NCBI GenBank assembly: GCA_964058805.1
Contig: CAXKVV010001015.1
Location: 1-51,290 of the forward strand
Length of the DNA stretch: 51,290 bases
Source: Schoenoplectus triqueter
Taxonomy: Eukaryota; Streptophyta; Magnoliopsida; Poales; Cyperaceae
Direction of reading: 5' to 3'
How positions within the stretch are numbered: position 1 is the first letter of the stretch; every line of letters starts with the position of its first letter. A program made the position numbers and the translations under genes. This document shows positions 11,324 through 27,658 of this stretch, in pieces. Below the pieces are notes generated by a model, which did not search any database, was not told where the DNA came from, and saw only the letters and a list, made by a program, of their open reading frames with translations.

Positions 11324-14300
11324 AAAGATCAAACAACTTGTTTAAACAACAATTTTTAATGCATCTTACTTATGTTTTGTGAAAAATTAGTGTTGTAGAA
11401 TATTCATATCGAAGTTTTAATTAAAGAATATTACAATTGCAATATTTATTAGTAATTATATTAATTTATAAGAAATTATGTGTAGCTATGCAGCCAAATT
11501 TTTTAAAAAACTCAAAGAACTTGTTGAAACGGCTATTTTTAATGCATCTTTACTTATGTTTTGCGCAAAATTAGTGTCGTAGAATATTCATATCGAAGTC
11601 TTAATTAGAAGATCATATAATAGGCATGCTTAGGAGAAATAATATTAATTTATAAGAAATTATGTGTAATTATGCGGCCAAAAAAATTAACAAACCGAAA
11701 CAACTTGTTTAAACGGCTGTTTTTAAATCCTCCAACTGATGTTTTGTGCAAAATTAGCGTTGTAGAATGAATGTTCATATTGAAGTGTTAGTTAGATAAT
11801 ATTTTAATAGGCATAATTAGTAGTGATTATTTTAATTTTTCACTAAATTATGTGTAGTTATGGGGCCAAAAATGTTGAAACACTCTTTTTCAAATAGCTG
11901 TTTCTAATGCATCTTACTTATGTTTTAGGAGAAAATAGCGTCGTGGAATATTCATATCGAAGTGTCAATTGAGCAATCTTATAATAGGCCTAACTAGGAG
12001 TAATTAAATTAATTTGCACGAAAATATGTATATTTATGGGGCCAATTTTTTTAAAAAGTCAAACAACTTGTTTAAACAGCAGTTTTTAATGCATCTTACT
12101 TTTGTTTTGTGCCAAATTAGCGTCATAGAATATTCATATCGATGTTTTAATTATATAATCTTATAATAGGCATAATTAGGAGTAATTGTGTTAATTATCA
12201 CGAAATTATATACAGTTATGCGGCAAAAAGTTTGAAAAACACAATCAATTAGTTTAAACTGCTATTTTTTAATGCATCTTACTTATGTTTTGTGCTAATT
12301 TAGTGTCGTGGAATATTCATATCGAAGTATTCATTGGATAATCCTCTAATAGGCACAATTAGGAGTAATTATATTAATTTCACGAAATTATAAGTAGCCG
12401 TGAGACAATAAATTTCGAAAATGTTAGACAACTTGTTTAAACAGCAGTTACAGATGTATCTTATTTATGTTTTAAGAAAAAAAATACCGTCATATTGGAG
12501 TGTCAATTGGATAATTATATAATAGGCATAATTAGGAGTAATTATATTAATTTGCGCCATGTTATGTGTAGTTATGCAGCAAAAAAATTTAATAAACTCA
12601 AACAACTTGTTTAAACATCTGTTTTTAATGCATCTTACTTATTTTTTTATGCAAAATTCGTGTTGTAGAATGTTCATATCGAAGCGTTAATTGAATAATG
12701 TTCCAATAGACATAATTAGGAGTACTTGTATTAATTTTCATCAATTTTTGTGTCGTTATGAGGCAATAAATGTTGAAAATCTTAAACAACTCGTTTAAAC
12801 AGCAATTTCTAATGTATCTTACTTATGTCTTATGAAAATATTAGTGTCCTCTGATATCCATATCGAAGTGTTAATTTGACAATCTTATAATATAGACATA
12901 GTTATGCAATTATATTAATTCGCTCGAAATTATGTGTAGTTTTGATTCAAGAAATGTTGAAAATCTTAAACTACTTATTTAAAAAACAGTTTCGAATTCA
13001 TCCTACTTATATTTGTGCAAAATTAGCGTTATAGAATATTAATATCTAAGTTTTCATTAGACAATCATATAATAGGCATAATTAGGAGTAATTATATTAA
13101 TTTTCATGAAATTTTATGTAGTTATGCGGCCAACAAATTTCAAAAACTCAAACAACTTGTTTAAACAACCATTTTTAATGCATCTTATTTATGTTTTGTG
13201 CAAAATTTGTGTCGTACAATGTTCATATCGATGTGTTGATTGGATAATCTACTAATAGGTATAATTAGGAGTAATTATATTAATTTTCACGAAATTATGT
13301 ATAGTTATGAGTCAAAACATGTTAAAAATCTTAAACAACTCGTTCAAACAGCAGTTTCTAATATATCTTACTTATGTTTTATGAAAAATTAGTGTCGTAG
13401 GATATTCATATCGCGGTGCTAATTGAACAATCTTTTAGTAGGCATAATTAGGAGTAATTATACCAATTTGTATGAAATTATGTGTAGTTATGCGGCCTAA
13501 AATTTTTAAAACCACAAACAACTTGTTTAAACAGCTGTTTTTAATGCATCCTACTTATGTCTCGTGCGAGATTAGTGTCGTAGAATGTTCATATCGAACC
13601 GTCAATTGGCTAATATTTTAGTGGGCACAATTAGGTGTAATTGTTTTAATTTTTACGAAATTATATGTAGTTATGAGGTCAAAAATGTTGAAAAACTTAA
13701 CTTTTTCAAATAGCAGTTTCTAATGCATCATACTTACGTTTTCGTGAAAAATAGTGCCCTACAATTTTCATTTTGAAGTGTTAATTGAAAAATCTTATAA
13801 TAGGCACAATTACGAGTAATTATATTAATTTACACCAAATTATGTGTAGTTATGCGGCCAAAAAAATTTATAAAGGCAAACAACTTGTTTAAGCAGCAGC
13901 TTTTAACGCATCTTACTTATGTTTTGTGCAATATTAGCGTTATAGAATATTCATATCGATGATTTAGTTGGAAAATTTTATAATTGGCGTAATTAGGAGT
14001 AATTTTATTAATTTACACGAAATTATATGTAGTTATGCGCCCAAATGTTTTTAAAAACTCAAACAACGTTTTCAAACAGCAGTTTTTAATGCATCTTACT
14101 TATGTTTTACGCAAAATTAGCGTCATGCAATATTCATATCGAAGTTTTAATAGGACAATGCGTAACCAGGAGTAATTATTTTAATTTGCACGAATTTTGT
14201 GTAGTTGCGCGGCCAAAAATTCTCATAAAGCCAAACAACTTATTTAAACAACAGTTTTTAACGCATCCTACTTATGTTTTGTGCAAAATTAGCGTTATAG

Positions 14301-14590
14301 AATATTTATATCGAAGTTTTAATTGGACAACTTTATAATAGGAGTAATTAGGAGTAGTTATATTAATTTTCACGAGATTATGTGTAGTTAAGAGGGTAAA
14401 AATGTTGAAAACTCAAACAAGCTTTTTAAATAGCAGTTTCTAATGCATCTTACTTATGTTTTGTCAAAACTTAGTATCGTAGAATATTCATATCAAAGTA
14501 TTAAGTGGAAAATCATATAACAAGCGTAATTAGGAGTAATTATATTAATTTATACGAAATTTTGAGCAGTTATGCGGCCAAAAAAATTGG
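11324..14590. repeat. HOR unit 3
   Basis: 3267 bp, the first unit with the C variant at 13737. No private change was noticed by eye. Confidence 0.95.
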
Positions 14591-17500
14591 AAAGATCAAA
14601 CAACTTGTTTAAACAACAATTTTTAATGCATCTTACTTATGTTTTGTGAAAAATTAGTGTTGTAGAATATTCATATCGAAGTTTTAATTAAAGAATATTA
14701 CAATTGCAATATTTATTAGTAATTATATTAATTTATAAGAAATTATGTGTAGCTATGCAGCCAAATTTTTTAAAAAACTCAAAGAACTTGTTGAAACGGC
14801 TATTTTTAATGCATCTTTACTTATGTTTTGCGCAAAATTAGTGTCGTAGAATATTCATATCGAAGTCTTAATTAGAAGATCATATAATAGGCATGCTTAG
14901 GAGAAATAATATTAATTTATAAGAAATTATGTGTAATTATGCGGCCAAAAAAATTAACAAACCGAAACAACTTGTTTAAACGGCTGTTTTTAAATCCTCC
15001 AACTGATGTTTTGTGCAAAATTAGCGTTGTAGAATGAATGTTCATATTGAAGTGTTAGTTAGATAATATTTTAATAGGCATAATTAGTAGTGATTATTTT
15101 AATTTTTCACTAAATTATGTGTAGTTATGGGGCCAAAAATGTTGAAACACTCTTTTTCAAATAGCTGTTTCTAATGCATCTTACTTATGTTTTAGGAGAA
15201 AATAGCGTCGTGGAATATTCATATCGAAGTGTCAATTGAGCAATCTTATAATAGGCCTAACTAGGAGTAATTAAATTAATTTGCACGAAAATATGTATAT
15301 TTATGGGGCCAATTTTTTTAAAAAGTCAAACAACTTGTTTAAACAGCAGTTTTTAATGCATCTTACTTTTGTTTTGTGCCAAATTAGCGTCATAGAATAT
15401 TCATATCGATGTTTTAATTATATAATCTTATAATAGGCATAATTAGGAGTAATTGTGTTAATTATCACGAAATTATATACAGTTATGCGGCAAAAAGTTT
15501 GAAAAACACAATCAATTAGTTTAAACTGCTATTTTTTAATGCATCTTACTTATGTTTTGTGCTAATTTAGTGTCGTGGAATATTCATATCGAAGTATTCA
15601 TTGGATAATCCTCTAATAGGCACAATTAGGAGTAATTATATTAATTTCACGAAATTATAAGTAGCCGTGAGACAATAAATTTCGAAAATGTTAGACAACT
15701 TGTTTAAACAGCAGTTACAGATGTATCTTATTTATGTTTTAAGAAAAAAAATACCGTCATATTGGAGTGTCAATTGGATAATTATATAATAGGCATAATT
15801 AGGAGTAATTATATTAATTTGCGCCATGTTATGTGTAGTTATGCAGCAAAAAAATTTAATAAACTCAAACAACTTGTTTAAACATCTGTTTTTAATGCAT
15901 CTTACTTATTTTTTTATGCAAAATTCGTGTTGTAGAATGTTCATATCGAAGCGTTAATTGAATAATGTTCCAATAGACATAATTAGGAGTACTTGTATTA
16001 ATTTTCATCAATTTTTGTGTCGTTATGAGGCAATAAATGTTGAAAATCTTAAACAACTCGTTTAAACAGCAATTTCTAATGTATCTTACTTATGTCTTAT
16101 GAAAATATTAGTGTCCTCTGATATCCATATCGAAGTGTTAATTTGACAATCTTATAATATAGACATAGTTATGCAATTATATTAATTCGCTCGAAATTAT
16201 GTGTAGTTTTGATTCAAGAAATGTTGAAAATCTTAAACTACTTATTTAAAAAACAGTTTCGAATTCATCCTACTTATATTTGTGCAAAATTAGCGTTATA
16301 GAATATTAATATCTAAGTTTTCATTAGACAATCATATAATAGGCATAATTAGGAGTAATTATATTAATTTTCATGAAATTTTATGTAGTTATGCGGCCAA
16401 CAAATTTCAAAAACTCAAACAACTTGTTTAAACAACCATTTTTAATGCATCTTATTTATGTTTTGTGCAAAATTTGTGTCGTACAATGTTCATATCGATG
16501 TGTTGATTGGATAATCTACTAATAGGTATAATTAGGAGTAATTATATTAATTTTCACGAAATTATGTATAGTTATGAGTCAAAACATGTTAAAAATCTTA
16601 AACAACTCGTTCAAACAGCAGTTTCTAATATATCTTACTTATGTTTTATGAAAAATTAGTGTCGTAGGATATTCATATCGCGGTGCTAATTGAACAATCT
16701 TTTAGTAGGCATAATTAGGAGTAATTATACCAATTTGTATGAAATTATGTGTAGTTATGCGGCCTAAAATTTTTAAAACCACAAACAACTTGTTTAAACA
16801 GCTGTTTTTAATGCATCCTACTTATGTCTCGTGCGAGATTAGTGTCGTAGAATGTTCATATCGAACCGTCAATTGGCTAATATTTTAGTGGGCACAATTA
16901 GGTGTAATTGTTTTAATTTTTACGAAATTATATGTAGTTATGAGGTCAAAAATGTTGAAAAACTTAACTTTTTCAAATAGCAGTTTCTAATGCATCATAC
17001 TTACGTTTTCGTGAAAAATAGTGCCCTACAATTTTCATTTTGAAGTGTTAATTGAAAAATCTTATAATAGGCACAATTACGAGTAATTATATTAATTTAC
17101 ACCAAATTATGTGTAGTTATGCGGCCAAAAAAATTTATAAAGGCAAACAACTTGTTTAAGCAGCAGCTTTTAACGCATCTTACTTATGTTTTGTGCAATA
17201 TTAGCGTTATAGAATATTCATATCGATGATTTAGTTGGAAAATTTTATAATTGGCGTAATTAGGAGTAATTTTATTAATTTACACGAAATTATATGTAGT
17301 TATGCGCCCAAATGTTTTTAAAAACTCAAACAACGTTTTCAAACAGCAGTTTTTAATGCATCTTACTTATGTTTTACGCAAAATTAGCGTCATGCAATAT
17401 TCATATCGAAGTTTTAATAGGACAATGCGTAACCAGGAGTAATTATTTTAATTTGCACGAATTTTGTGTAGTTGCGCGGCCAAAAATTCTCATAAAGCCA

Positions 17501-17857
17501 AACAACTTATTTAAACAACAGTTTTTAACGCATCCTACTTATGTTTTGTGCAAAATTAGCGTTATAGAATATTTATATCGAAGTTTTAATTGGACAACTT
17601 TATAATAGGAGTAATTAGGAGTAGTTATATTAATTTTCACGAGATTATGTGTAGTTAAGAGGGTAAAAATGTTGAAAACTCAAACAAGCTTTTTAAATAG
17701 CAGTTTCTAATGCATCTTACTTATGTTTTGTCAAAACTTAGTATCGTAGAATATTCATATCAAAGTATTAAGTGGAAAATCATATAACAAGCGTAATTAG
17801 GAGTAATTATATTAATTTATACGAAATTTTGAGCAGTTATGCGGCCAAAAAAATTGG
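14591..17857. repeat. HOR unit 4
   Basis: 3267 bp, core-type unit. No private change was noticed by eye. Confidence 0.95.
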
Positions 17858-20800
17858 AAAGATCAAACAACTTGTTTAAACAACAATTTTTAATGCATCT
17901 TACTTATGTTTTGTGAAAAATTAGTGTTGTAGAATATTCATATCGAAGTTTTAATTAAAGAATATTACAATTGCAATATTTATTAGTAATTATATTAATT
18001 TATAAGAAATTATGTGTAGCTATGCAGCCAAATTTTTTAAAAAACTCAAAGAACTTGTTGAAACGGCTATTTTTAATGCATCTTTACTTATGTTTTGCGC
18101 AAAATTAGTGTCGTAGAATATTCATATCGAAGTCTTAATTAGAAGATCATATAATAGGCATGCTTAGGAGAAATAATATTAATTTATAAGAAATTATGTG
18201 TAATTATGCGGCCAAAAAAATTAACAAACCGAAACAACTTGTTTAAACGGCTGTTTTTAAATCCTCCAACTGATGTTTTGTGCAAAATTAGCGTTGTAGA
18301 ATGAATGTTCATATTGAAGTGTTAGTTAGATAATATTTTAATAGGCATAATTAGTAGTGATTATTTTAATTTTTCACTAAATTATGTGTAGTTATGGGGC
18401 CAAAAATGTTGAAACACTCTTTTTCAAATAGCTGTTTCTAATGCATCTTACTTATGTTTTAGGAGAAAATAGCGTCGTGGAATATTCATATCGAAGTGTC
18501 AATTGAGCAATCTTATAATAGGCCTAACTAGGAGTAATTAAATTAATTTGCACGAAAATATGTATATTTATGGGGCCAATTTTTTTAAAAAGTCAAACAA
18601 CTTGTTTAAACAGCAGTTTTTAATGCATCTTACTTTTGTTTTGTGCCAAATTAGCGTCATAGAATATTCATATCGATGTTTTAATTATATAATCTTATAA
18701 TAGGCATAATTAGGAGTAATTGTGTTAATTATCACGAAATTATATACAGTTATGCGGCAAAAAGTTTGAAAAACACAATCAATTAGTTTAAACTGCTATT
18801 TTTTAATGCATCTTACTTATGTTTTGTGCTAATTTAGTGTCGTGGAATATTCATATCGAAGTATTCATTGGATAATCCTCTAATAGGCACAATTAGGAGT
18901 AATTATATTAATTTCACGAAATTATAAGTAGCCGTGAGACAATAAATTTCGAAAATGTTAGACAACTTGTTTAAACAGCAGTTACAGATGTATCTTATTT
19001 ATGTTTTAAGAAAAAAAATACCGTCATATTGGAGTGTCAATTGGATAATTATATAATAGGCATAATTAGGAGTAATTATATTAATTTGCGCCATGTTATG
19101 TGTAGTTATGCAGCAAAAAAATTTAATAAACTCAAACAACTTGTTTAAACATCTGTTTTTAATGCATCTTACTTATTTTTTTATGCAAAATTCGTGTTGT
19201 AGAATGTTCATATCGAAGCGTTAATTGAATAATGTTCCAATAGACATAATTAGGAGTACTTGTATTAATTTTCATCAATTTTTGTGTCGTTATGAGGCAA
19301 TAAATGTTGAAAATCTTAAACAACTCGTTTAAACAGCAATTTCTAATGTATCTTACTTATGTCTTATGAAAATATTAGTGTCCTCTGATATCCATATCGA
19401 AGTGTTAATTTGACAATCTTATAATATAGACATAGTTATGCAATTATATTAATTCGCTCGAAATTATGTGTAGTTTTGATTCAAGAAATGTTGAAAATCT
19501 TAAACTACTTATTTAAAAAACAGTTTCGAATTCATCCTACTTATATTTGTGCAAAATTAGCGTTATAGAATATTAATATCTAAGTTTTCATTAGACAATC
19601 ATATAATAGGCATAATTAGGAGTAATTATATTAATTTTCATGAAATTTTATGTAGTTATGCGGCCAACAAATTTCAAAAACTCAAACAACTTGTTTAAAC
19701 AACCATTTTTAATGCATCTTATTTATGTTTTGTGCAAAATTTGTGTCGTACAATGTTCATATCGATGTGTTGATTGGATAATCTACTAATAGGTATAATT
19801 AGGAGTAATTATATTAATTTTCACGAAATTATGTATAGTTATGAGTCAAAACATGTTAAAAATCTTAAACAACTCGTTCAAACAGCAGTTTCTAATATAT
19901 CTTACTTATGTTTTATGAAAAATTAGTGTCGTAGGATATTCATATCGCGGTGCTAATTGAACAATCTTTTAGTAGGCATAATTAGGAGTAATTATACCAA
20001 TTTGTATGAAATTATGTGTAGTTATGCGGCCTAAAATTTTTAAAACCACAAACAACTTGTTTAAACAGCTGTTTTTAATGCATCCTACTTATGTCTCGTG
20101 CGAGATTAGTGTCGTAGAATGTTCATATCGAACCGTCAATTGGCTAATATTTTAGTGGGCACAATTAGGTGTAATTGTTTTAATTTTTACGAAATTATAT
20201 GTAGTTATGAGGTCAAAAATGTTGAAAAACTTAACTTTTTCAAATAGCAGTTTCTAATGCATCATACTTACGTTTTCGTGAAAAATAGTGCCCTACAATT
20301 TTCATTTTGAAGTGTTAATTGAAAAATCTTATAATAGGCACAATTACGAGTAATTATATTAATTTACACCAAATTATGTGTAGTTATGCGGCCAAAAAAA
20401 TTTATAAAGGCAAACAACTTGTTTAAGCAGCAGCTTTTAACGCATCTTACTTATGTTTTGTGCAATATTAGCGTTATAGAATATTCATATCGATGATTTA
20501 GTTGGAAAATTTTATAATTGGCGTAATTAGGAGTAATTTTATTAATTTACACGAAATTATATGTAGTTATGCGCCCAAATGTTTTTAAAAACTCAAACAA
20601 CGTTTTCAAACAGCAGTTTTTAATGCATCTTACTTATGTTTTACGCAAAATTAGCGTCATGCAATATTCATATCGAAGTTTTAATAGGACAATGCGTAAC
20701 CAGGAGTAATTATTTTAATTTGCACGAATTTTGTGTAGTTGCGCGGCCAAAAATTCTCATAAAGCCAAACAACTTATTTAAACAACAGTTTTTAACGCAT

Positions 20801-21124
20801 CCTACTTATGTTTTGTGCAAAATTAGCGTTATAGAATATTTATATCGAAGTTTTAATTGGACAACTTTATAATAGGAGTAATTAGGAGTAGTTATATTAA
20901 TTTTCACGAGATTATGTGTAGTTAAGAGGGTAAAAATGTTGAAAACTCAAACAAGCTTTTTAAATAGCAGTTTCTAATGCATCTTACTTATGTTTTGTCA
21001 AAACTTAGTATCGTAGAATATTCATATCAAAGTATTAAGTGGAAAATCATATAACAAGCGTAATTAGGAGTAATTATATTAATTTATACGAAATTTTGAG
21101 CAGTTATGCGGCCAAAAAAATTGG
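17858..21124. repeat. HOR unit 5
   Basis: 3267 bp, core-type unit. No private change was noticed by eye. Confidence 0.95.
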
Positions 21125-24100
21125 AAAGATCAAACAACTTGTTTAAACAACAATTTTTAATGCATCTTACTTATGTTTTGTGAAAAATTAGTGTTGTAGA
21201 ATATTCATATCGAAGTTTTAATTAAAGAATATTACAATTGCAATATTTATTAGTAATTATATTAATTTATAAGAAATTATGTGTAGCTATGCAGCCAAAT
21301 TTTTTAAAAAACTCAAAGAACTTGTTGAAACGGCTATTTTTAATGCATCTTTACTTATGTTTTGCGCAAAATTAGTGTCGTAGAATATTCATATCGAAGT
21401 CTTAATTAGAAGATCATATAATAGGCATGCTTAGGAGAAATAATATTAATTTATAAGAAATTATGTGTAATTATGCGGCCAAAAAAATTAACAAACCGAA
21501 ACAACTTGTTTAAACGGCTGTTTTTAAATCCTCCAACTGATGTTTTGTGCAAAATTAGCGTTGTAGAATGAATGTTCATATTGAAGTGTTAGTTAGATAA
21601 TATTTTAATAGGCATAATTAGTAGTGATTATTTTAATTTTTCACTAAATTATGTGTAGTTATGGGGCCAAAAATGTTGAAACACTCTTTTTCAAATAGCT
21701 GTTTCTAATGCATCTTACTTATGTTTTAGGAGAAAATAGCGTCGTGGAATATTCATATCGAAGTGTCAATTGAGCAATCTTATAATAGGCCTAACTAGGA
21801 GTAATTAAATTAATTTGCACGAAAATATGTATATTTATGGGGCCAATTTTTTTAAAAAGTCAAACAACTTGTTTAAACAGCAGTTTTTAATGCATCTTAC
21901 TTTTGTTTTGTGCCAAATTAGCGTCATAGAATATTCATATCGATGTTTTAATTATATAATCTTATAATAGGCATAATTAGGAGTAATTGTGTTAATTATC
22001 ACGAAATTATATACAGTTATGCGGCAAAAAGTTTGAAAAACACAATCAATTAGTTTAAACTGCTATTTTTTAATGCATCTTACTTATGTTTTGTGCTAAT
22101 TTAGTGTCGTGGAATATTCATATCGAAGTATTCATTGGATAATCCTCTAATAGGCACAATTAGGAGTAATTATATTAATTTCACGAAATTATAAGTAGCC
22201 GTGAGACAATAAATTTCGAAAATGTTAGACAACTTGTTTAAACAGCAGTTACAGATGTATCTTATTTATGTTTTAAGAAAAAAAATACCGTCATATTGGA
22301 GTGTCAATTGGATAATTATATAATAGGCATAATTAGGAGTAATTATATTAATTTGCGCCATGTTATGTGTAGTTATGCAGCAAAAAAATTTAATAAACTC
22401 AAACAACTTGTTTAAACATCTGTTTTTAATGCATCTTACTTATTTTTTTATGCAAAATTCGTGTTGTAGAATGTTCATATCGAAGCGTTAATTGAATAAT
22501 GTTCCAATAGACATAATTAGGAGTACTTGTATTAATTTTCATCAATTTTTGTGTCGTTATGAGGCAATAAATGTTGAAAATCTTAAACAACTCGTTTAAA
22601 CAGCAATTTCTAATGTATCTTACTTATGTCTTATGAAAATATTAGTGTCCTCTGATATCCATATCGAAGTGTTAATTTGACAATCTTATAATATAGACAT
22701 AGTTATGCAATTATATTAATTCGCTCGAAATTATGTGTAGTTTTGATTCAAGAAATGTTGAAAATCTTAAACTACTTATTTAAAAAACAGTTTCGAATTC
22801 ATCCTACTTATATTTGTGCAAAATTAGCGTTATAGAATATTAATATCTAAGTTTTCATTAGACAATCATATAATAGGCATAATTAGGAGTAATTATATTA
22901 ATTTTCATGAAATTTTATGTAGTTATGCGGCCAACAAATTTCAAAAACTCAAACAACTTGTTTAAACAACCATTTTTAATGCATCTTATTTATGTTTTGT
23001 GCAAAATTTGTGTCGTACAATGTTCATATCGATGTGTTGATTGGATAATCTACTAATAGGTATAATTAGGAGTAATTATATTAATTTTCACGAAATTATG
23101 TATAGTTATGAGTCAAAACATGTTAAAAATCTTAAACAACTCGTTCAAACAGCAGTTTCTAATATATCTTACTTATGTTTTATGAAAAATTAGTGTCGTA
23201 GGATATTCATATCGCGGTGCTAATTGAACAATCTTTTAGTAGGCATAATTAGGAGTAATTATACCAATTTGTATGAAATTATGTGTAGTTATGCGGCCTA
23301 AAATTTTTAAAACCACAAACAACTTGTTTAAACAGCTGTTTTTAATGCATCCTACTTATGTCTCGTGCGAGATTAGTGTCGTAGAATGTTCATATCGAAC
23401 CGTCAATTGGCTAATATTTTAGTGGGCACAATTAGGTGTAATTGTTTTAATTTTTACGAAATTATATGTAGTTATGAGGTCAAAAATGTTGAAAAACTTA
23501 ACTTTTTCAAATAGCAGTTTCTAATGCATCATACTTACGTTTTCGTGAAAAATAGTGCCCTACAATTTTCATTTTGAAGTGTTAATTGAAAAATCTTATA
23601 ATAGGCACAATTACGAGTAATTATATTAATTTACACCAAATTATGTGTAGTTATGCGGCCAAAAAAATTTATAAAGGCAAACAACTTGTTTAAGCAGCAG
23701 CTTTTAACGCATCTTACTTATGTTTTGTGCAATATTAGCGTTATAGAATATTCATATCGATGATTTAGTTGGAAAATTTTATAATTGGCGTAATTAGGAG
23801 TAATTTTATTAATTTACACGAAATTATATGTAGTTATGCGCCCAAATGTTTTTAAAAACTCAAACAACGTTTTCAAACAGCAGTTTTTAATGCATCTTAC
23901 TTATGTTTTACGCAAAATTAGCGTCATGCAATATTCATATCGAAGTTTTAATAGGACAATGCGTAACCAGGAGTAATTATTTTAATTTGCACGAATTTTG
24001 TGTAGTTGCGCGGCCAAAAATTCTCATAAAGCCAAACAACTTATTTAAACAACAGTTTTTAACGCATCCTACTTATGTTTTGTGCAAAATTAGCGTTATA

Positions 24101-24391
24101 GAATATTTATATCGAAGTTTTAATTGGACAACTTTATAATAGGAGTAATTAGGAGTAGTTATATTAATTTTCACGAGATTATGTGTAGTTAAGAGGGTAA
24201 AAATGTTGAAAACTCAAACAAGCTTTTTAAATAGCAGTTTCTAATGCATCTTACTTATGTTTTGTCAAAACTTAGTATCGTAGAATATTCATATCAAAGT
24301 ATTAAGTGGAAAATCATATAACAAGCGTAATTAGGAGTAATTATATTAATTTATACGAAATTTTGAGCAGTTATGCGGCCAAAAAAATTGG
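21125..24391. repeat. HOR unit 6
   Basis: 3267 bp, core-type unit. No private change was noticed by eye. Confidence 0.95.
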
Positions 24392-27300
24392 AAAGATCAA
24401 ACAACTTGTTTAAACAACAATTTTTAATGCATCTTACTTATGTTTTGTGAAAAATTAGTGTTGTAGAATATTCATATCGAAGTTTTAATTAAAGAATATT
24501 ACAATTGCAATATTTATTAGTAATTATATTAATTTATAAGAAATTATGTGTAGCTATGCAGCCAAATTTTTTAAAAAACTCAAAGAACTTGTTGAAACGG
24601 CTATTTTTAATGCATCTTTACTTATGTTTTGCGCAAAATTAGTGTCGTAGAATATTCATATCGAAGTCTTAATTAGAAGATCATATAATAGGCATGCTTA
24701 GGAGAAATAATATTAATTTATAAGAAATTATGTGTAATTATGCGGCCAAAAAAATTAACAAACCGAAACAACTTGTTTAAACGGCTGTTTTTAAATCCTC
24801 CAACTGATGTTTTGTGCAAAATTAGCGTTGTAGAATGAATGTTCATATTGAAGTGTTAGTTAGATAATATTTTAATAGGCATAATTAGTAGTGATTATTT
24901 TAATTTTTCACTAAATTATGTGTAGTTATGGGGCCAAAAATGTTGAAACACTCTTTTTCAAATAGCTGTTTCTAATGCATCTTACTTATGTTTTAGGAGA
25001 AAATAGCGTCGTGGAATATTCATATCGAAGTGTCAATTGAGCAATCTTATAATAGGCCTAACTAGGAGTAATTAAATTAATTTGCACGAAAATATGTATA
25101 TTTATGGGGCCAATTTTTTTAAAAAGTCAAACAACTTGTTTAAACAGCAGTTTTTAATGCATCTTACTTTTGTTTTGTGCCAAATTAGCGTCATAGAATA
25201 TTCATATCGATGTTTTAATTATATAATCTTATAATAGGCATAATTAGGAGTAATTGTGTTAATTATCACGAAATTATATACAGTTATGCGGCAAAAAGTT
25301 TGAAAAACACAATCAATTAGTTTAAACTGCTATTTTTTAATGCATCTTACTTATGTTTTGTGCTAATTTAGTGTCGTGGAATATTCATATCGAAGTATTC
25401 ATTGGATAATCCTCTAATAGGCACAATTAGGAGTAATTATATTAATTTCACGAAATTATAAGTAGCCGTGAGACAATAAATTTCGAAAATGTTAGACAAC
25501 TTGTTTAAACAGCAGTTACAGATGTATCTTATTTATGTTTTAAGAAAAAAAATACCGTCATATTGGAGTGTCAATTGGATAATTATATAATAGGCATAAT
25601 TAGGAGTAATTATATTAATTTGCGCCATGTTATGTGTAGTTATGCAGCAAAAAAATTTAATAAACTCAAACAACTTGTTTAAACATCTGTTTTTAATGCA
25701 TCTTACTTATTTTTTTATGCAAAATTCGTGTTGTAGAATGTTCATATCGAAGCGTTAATTGAATAATGTTCCAATAGACATAATTAGGAGTACTTGTATT
25801 AATTTTCATCAATTTTTGTGTCGTTATGAGGCAATAAATGTTGAAAATCTTAAACAACTCGTTTAAACAGCAATTTCTAATGTATCTTACTTATGTCTTA
25901 TGAAAATATTAGTGTCCTCTGATATCCATATCGAAGTGTTAATTTGACAATCTTATAATATAGACATAGTTATGCAATTATATTAATTCGCTCGAAATTA
26001 TGTGTAGTTTTGATTCAAGAAATGTTGAAAATCTTAAACTACTTATTTAAAAAACAGTTTCGAATTCATCCTACTTATATTTGTGCAAAATTAGCGTTAT
26101 AGAATATTAATATCTAAGTTTTCATTAGACAATCATATAATAGGCATAATTAGGAGTAATTATATTAATTTTCATGAAATTTTATGTAGTTATGCGGCCA
26201 ACAAATTTCAAAAACTCAAACAACTTGTTTAAACAACCATTTTTAATGCATCTTATTTATGTTTTGTGCAAAATTTGTGTCGTACAATGTTCATATCGAT
26301 GTGTTGATTGGATAATCTACTAATAGGTATAATTAGGAGTAATTATATTAATTTTCACGAAATTATGTATAGTTATGAGTCAAAACATGTTAAAAATCTT
26401 AAACAACTCGTTCAAACAGCAGTTTCTAATATATCTTACTTATGTTTTATGAAAAATTAGTGTCGTAGGATATTCATATCGCGGTGCTAATTGAACAATC
26501 TTTTAGTAGGCATAATTAGGAGTAATTATACCAATTTGTATGAAATTATGTGTAGTTATGCGGCCTAAAATTTTTAAAACCACAAACAACTTGTTTAAAC
26601 AGCTGTTTTTAATGCATCCTACTTATGTCTCGTGCGAGATTAGTGTCGTAGAATGTTCATATCGAACCGTCAATTGGCTAATATTTTAGTGGGCACAATT
26701 AGGTGTAATTGTTTTAATTTTTACGAAATTATATGTAGTTATGAGGTCAAAAATGTTGAAAAACTTAACTTTTTCAAATAGCAGTTTCTAATGCATCATA
26801 CTTACGTTTTCGTGAAAAATAGTGCCCTACAATTTTCATTTTGAAGTGTTAATTGAAAAATCTTATAATAGGCACAATTACGAGTAATTATATTAATTTA
26901 CACCAAATTATGTGTAGTTATGCGGCCAAAAAAATTTATAAAGGCAAACAACTTGTTTAAGCAGCAGCTTTTAACGCATCTTACTTATGTTTTGTGCAAT
27001 ATTAGCGTTATAGAATATTCATATCGATGATTTAGTTGGAAAATTTTATAATTGGCGTAATTAGGAGTAATTTTATTAATTTACACGAAATTATATGTAG
27101 TTATGCGCCCAAATGTTTTTAAAAACTCAAACAACGTTTTCAAACAGCAGTTTTTAATGCATCTTACTTATGTTTTACGCAAAATTAGCGTCATGCAATA
27201 TTCATATCGAAGTTTTAATAGGACAATGCGTAACCAGGAGTAATTATTTTAATTTGCACGAATTTTGTGTAGTTGCGCGGCCAAAAATTCTCATAAAGCC

Positions 27301-27658
27301 AAACAACTTATTTAAACAACAGTTTTTAACGCATCCTACTTATGTTTTGTGCAAAATTAGCGTTATAGAATATTTATATCGAAGTTTTAATTGGACAACT
27401 TTATAATAGGAGTAATTAGGAGTAGTTATATTAATTTTCACGAGATTATGTGTAGTTAAGAGGGTAAAAATGTTGAAAACTCAAACAAGCTTTTTAAATA
27501 GCAGTTTCTAATGCATCTTACTTATGTTTTGTCAAAACTTAGTATCGTAGAATATTCATATCAAAGTATTAAGTGGAAAATCATATAACAAGCGTAATTA
27601 GGAGTAATTATATTAATTTATACGAAATTTTGAGCAGTTATGCGGCCAAAAAAATTGG
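24392..27658. repeat. HOR unit 7
   Basis: 3267 bp, core-type unit. No private change was noticed by eye. Confidence 0.95.
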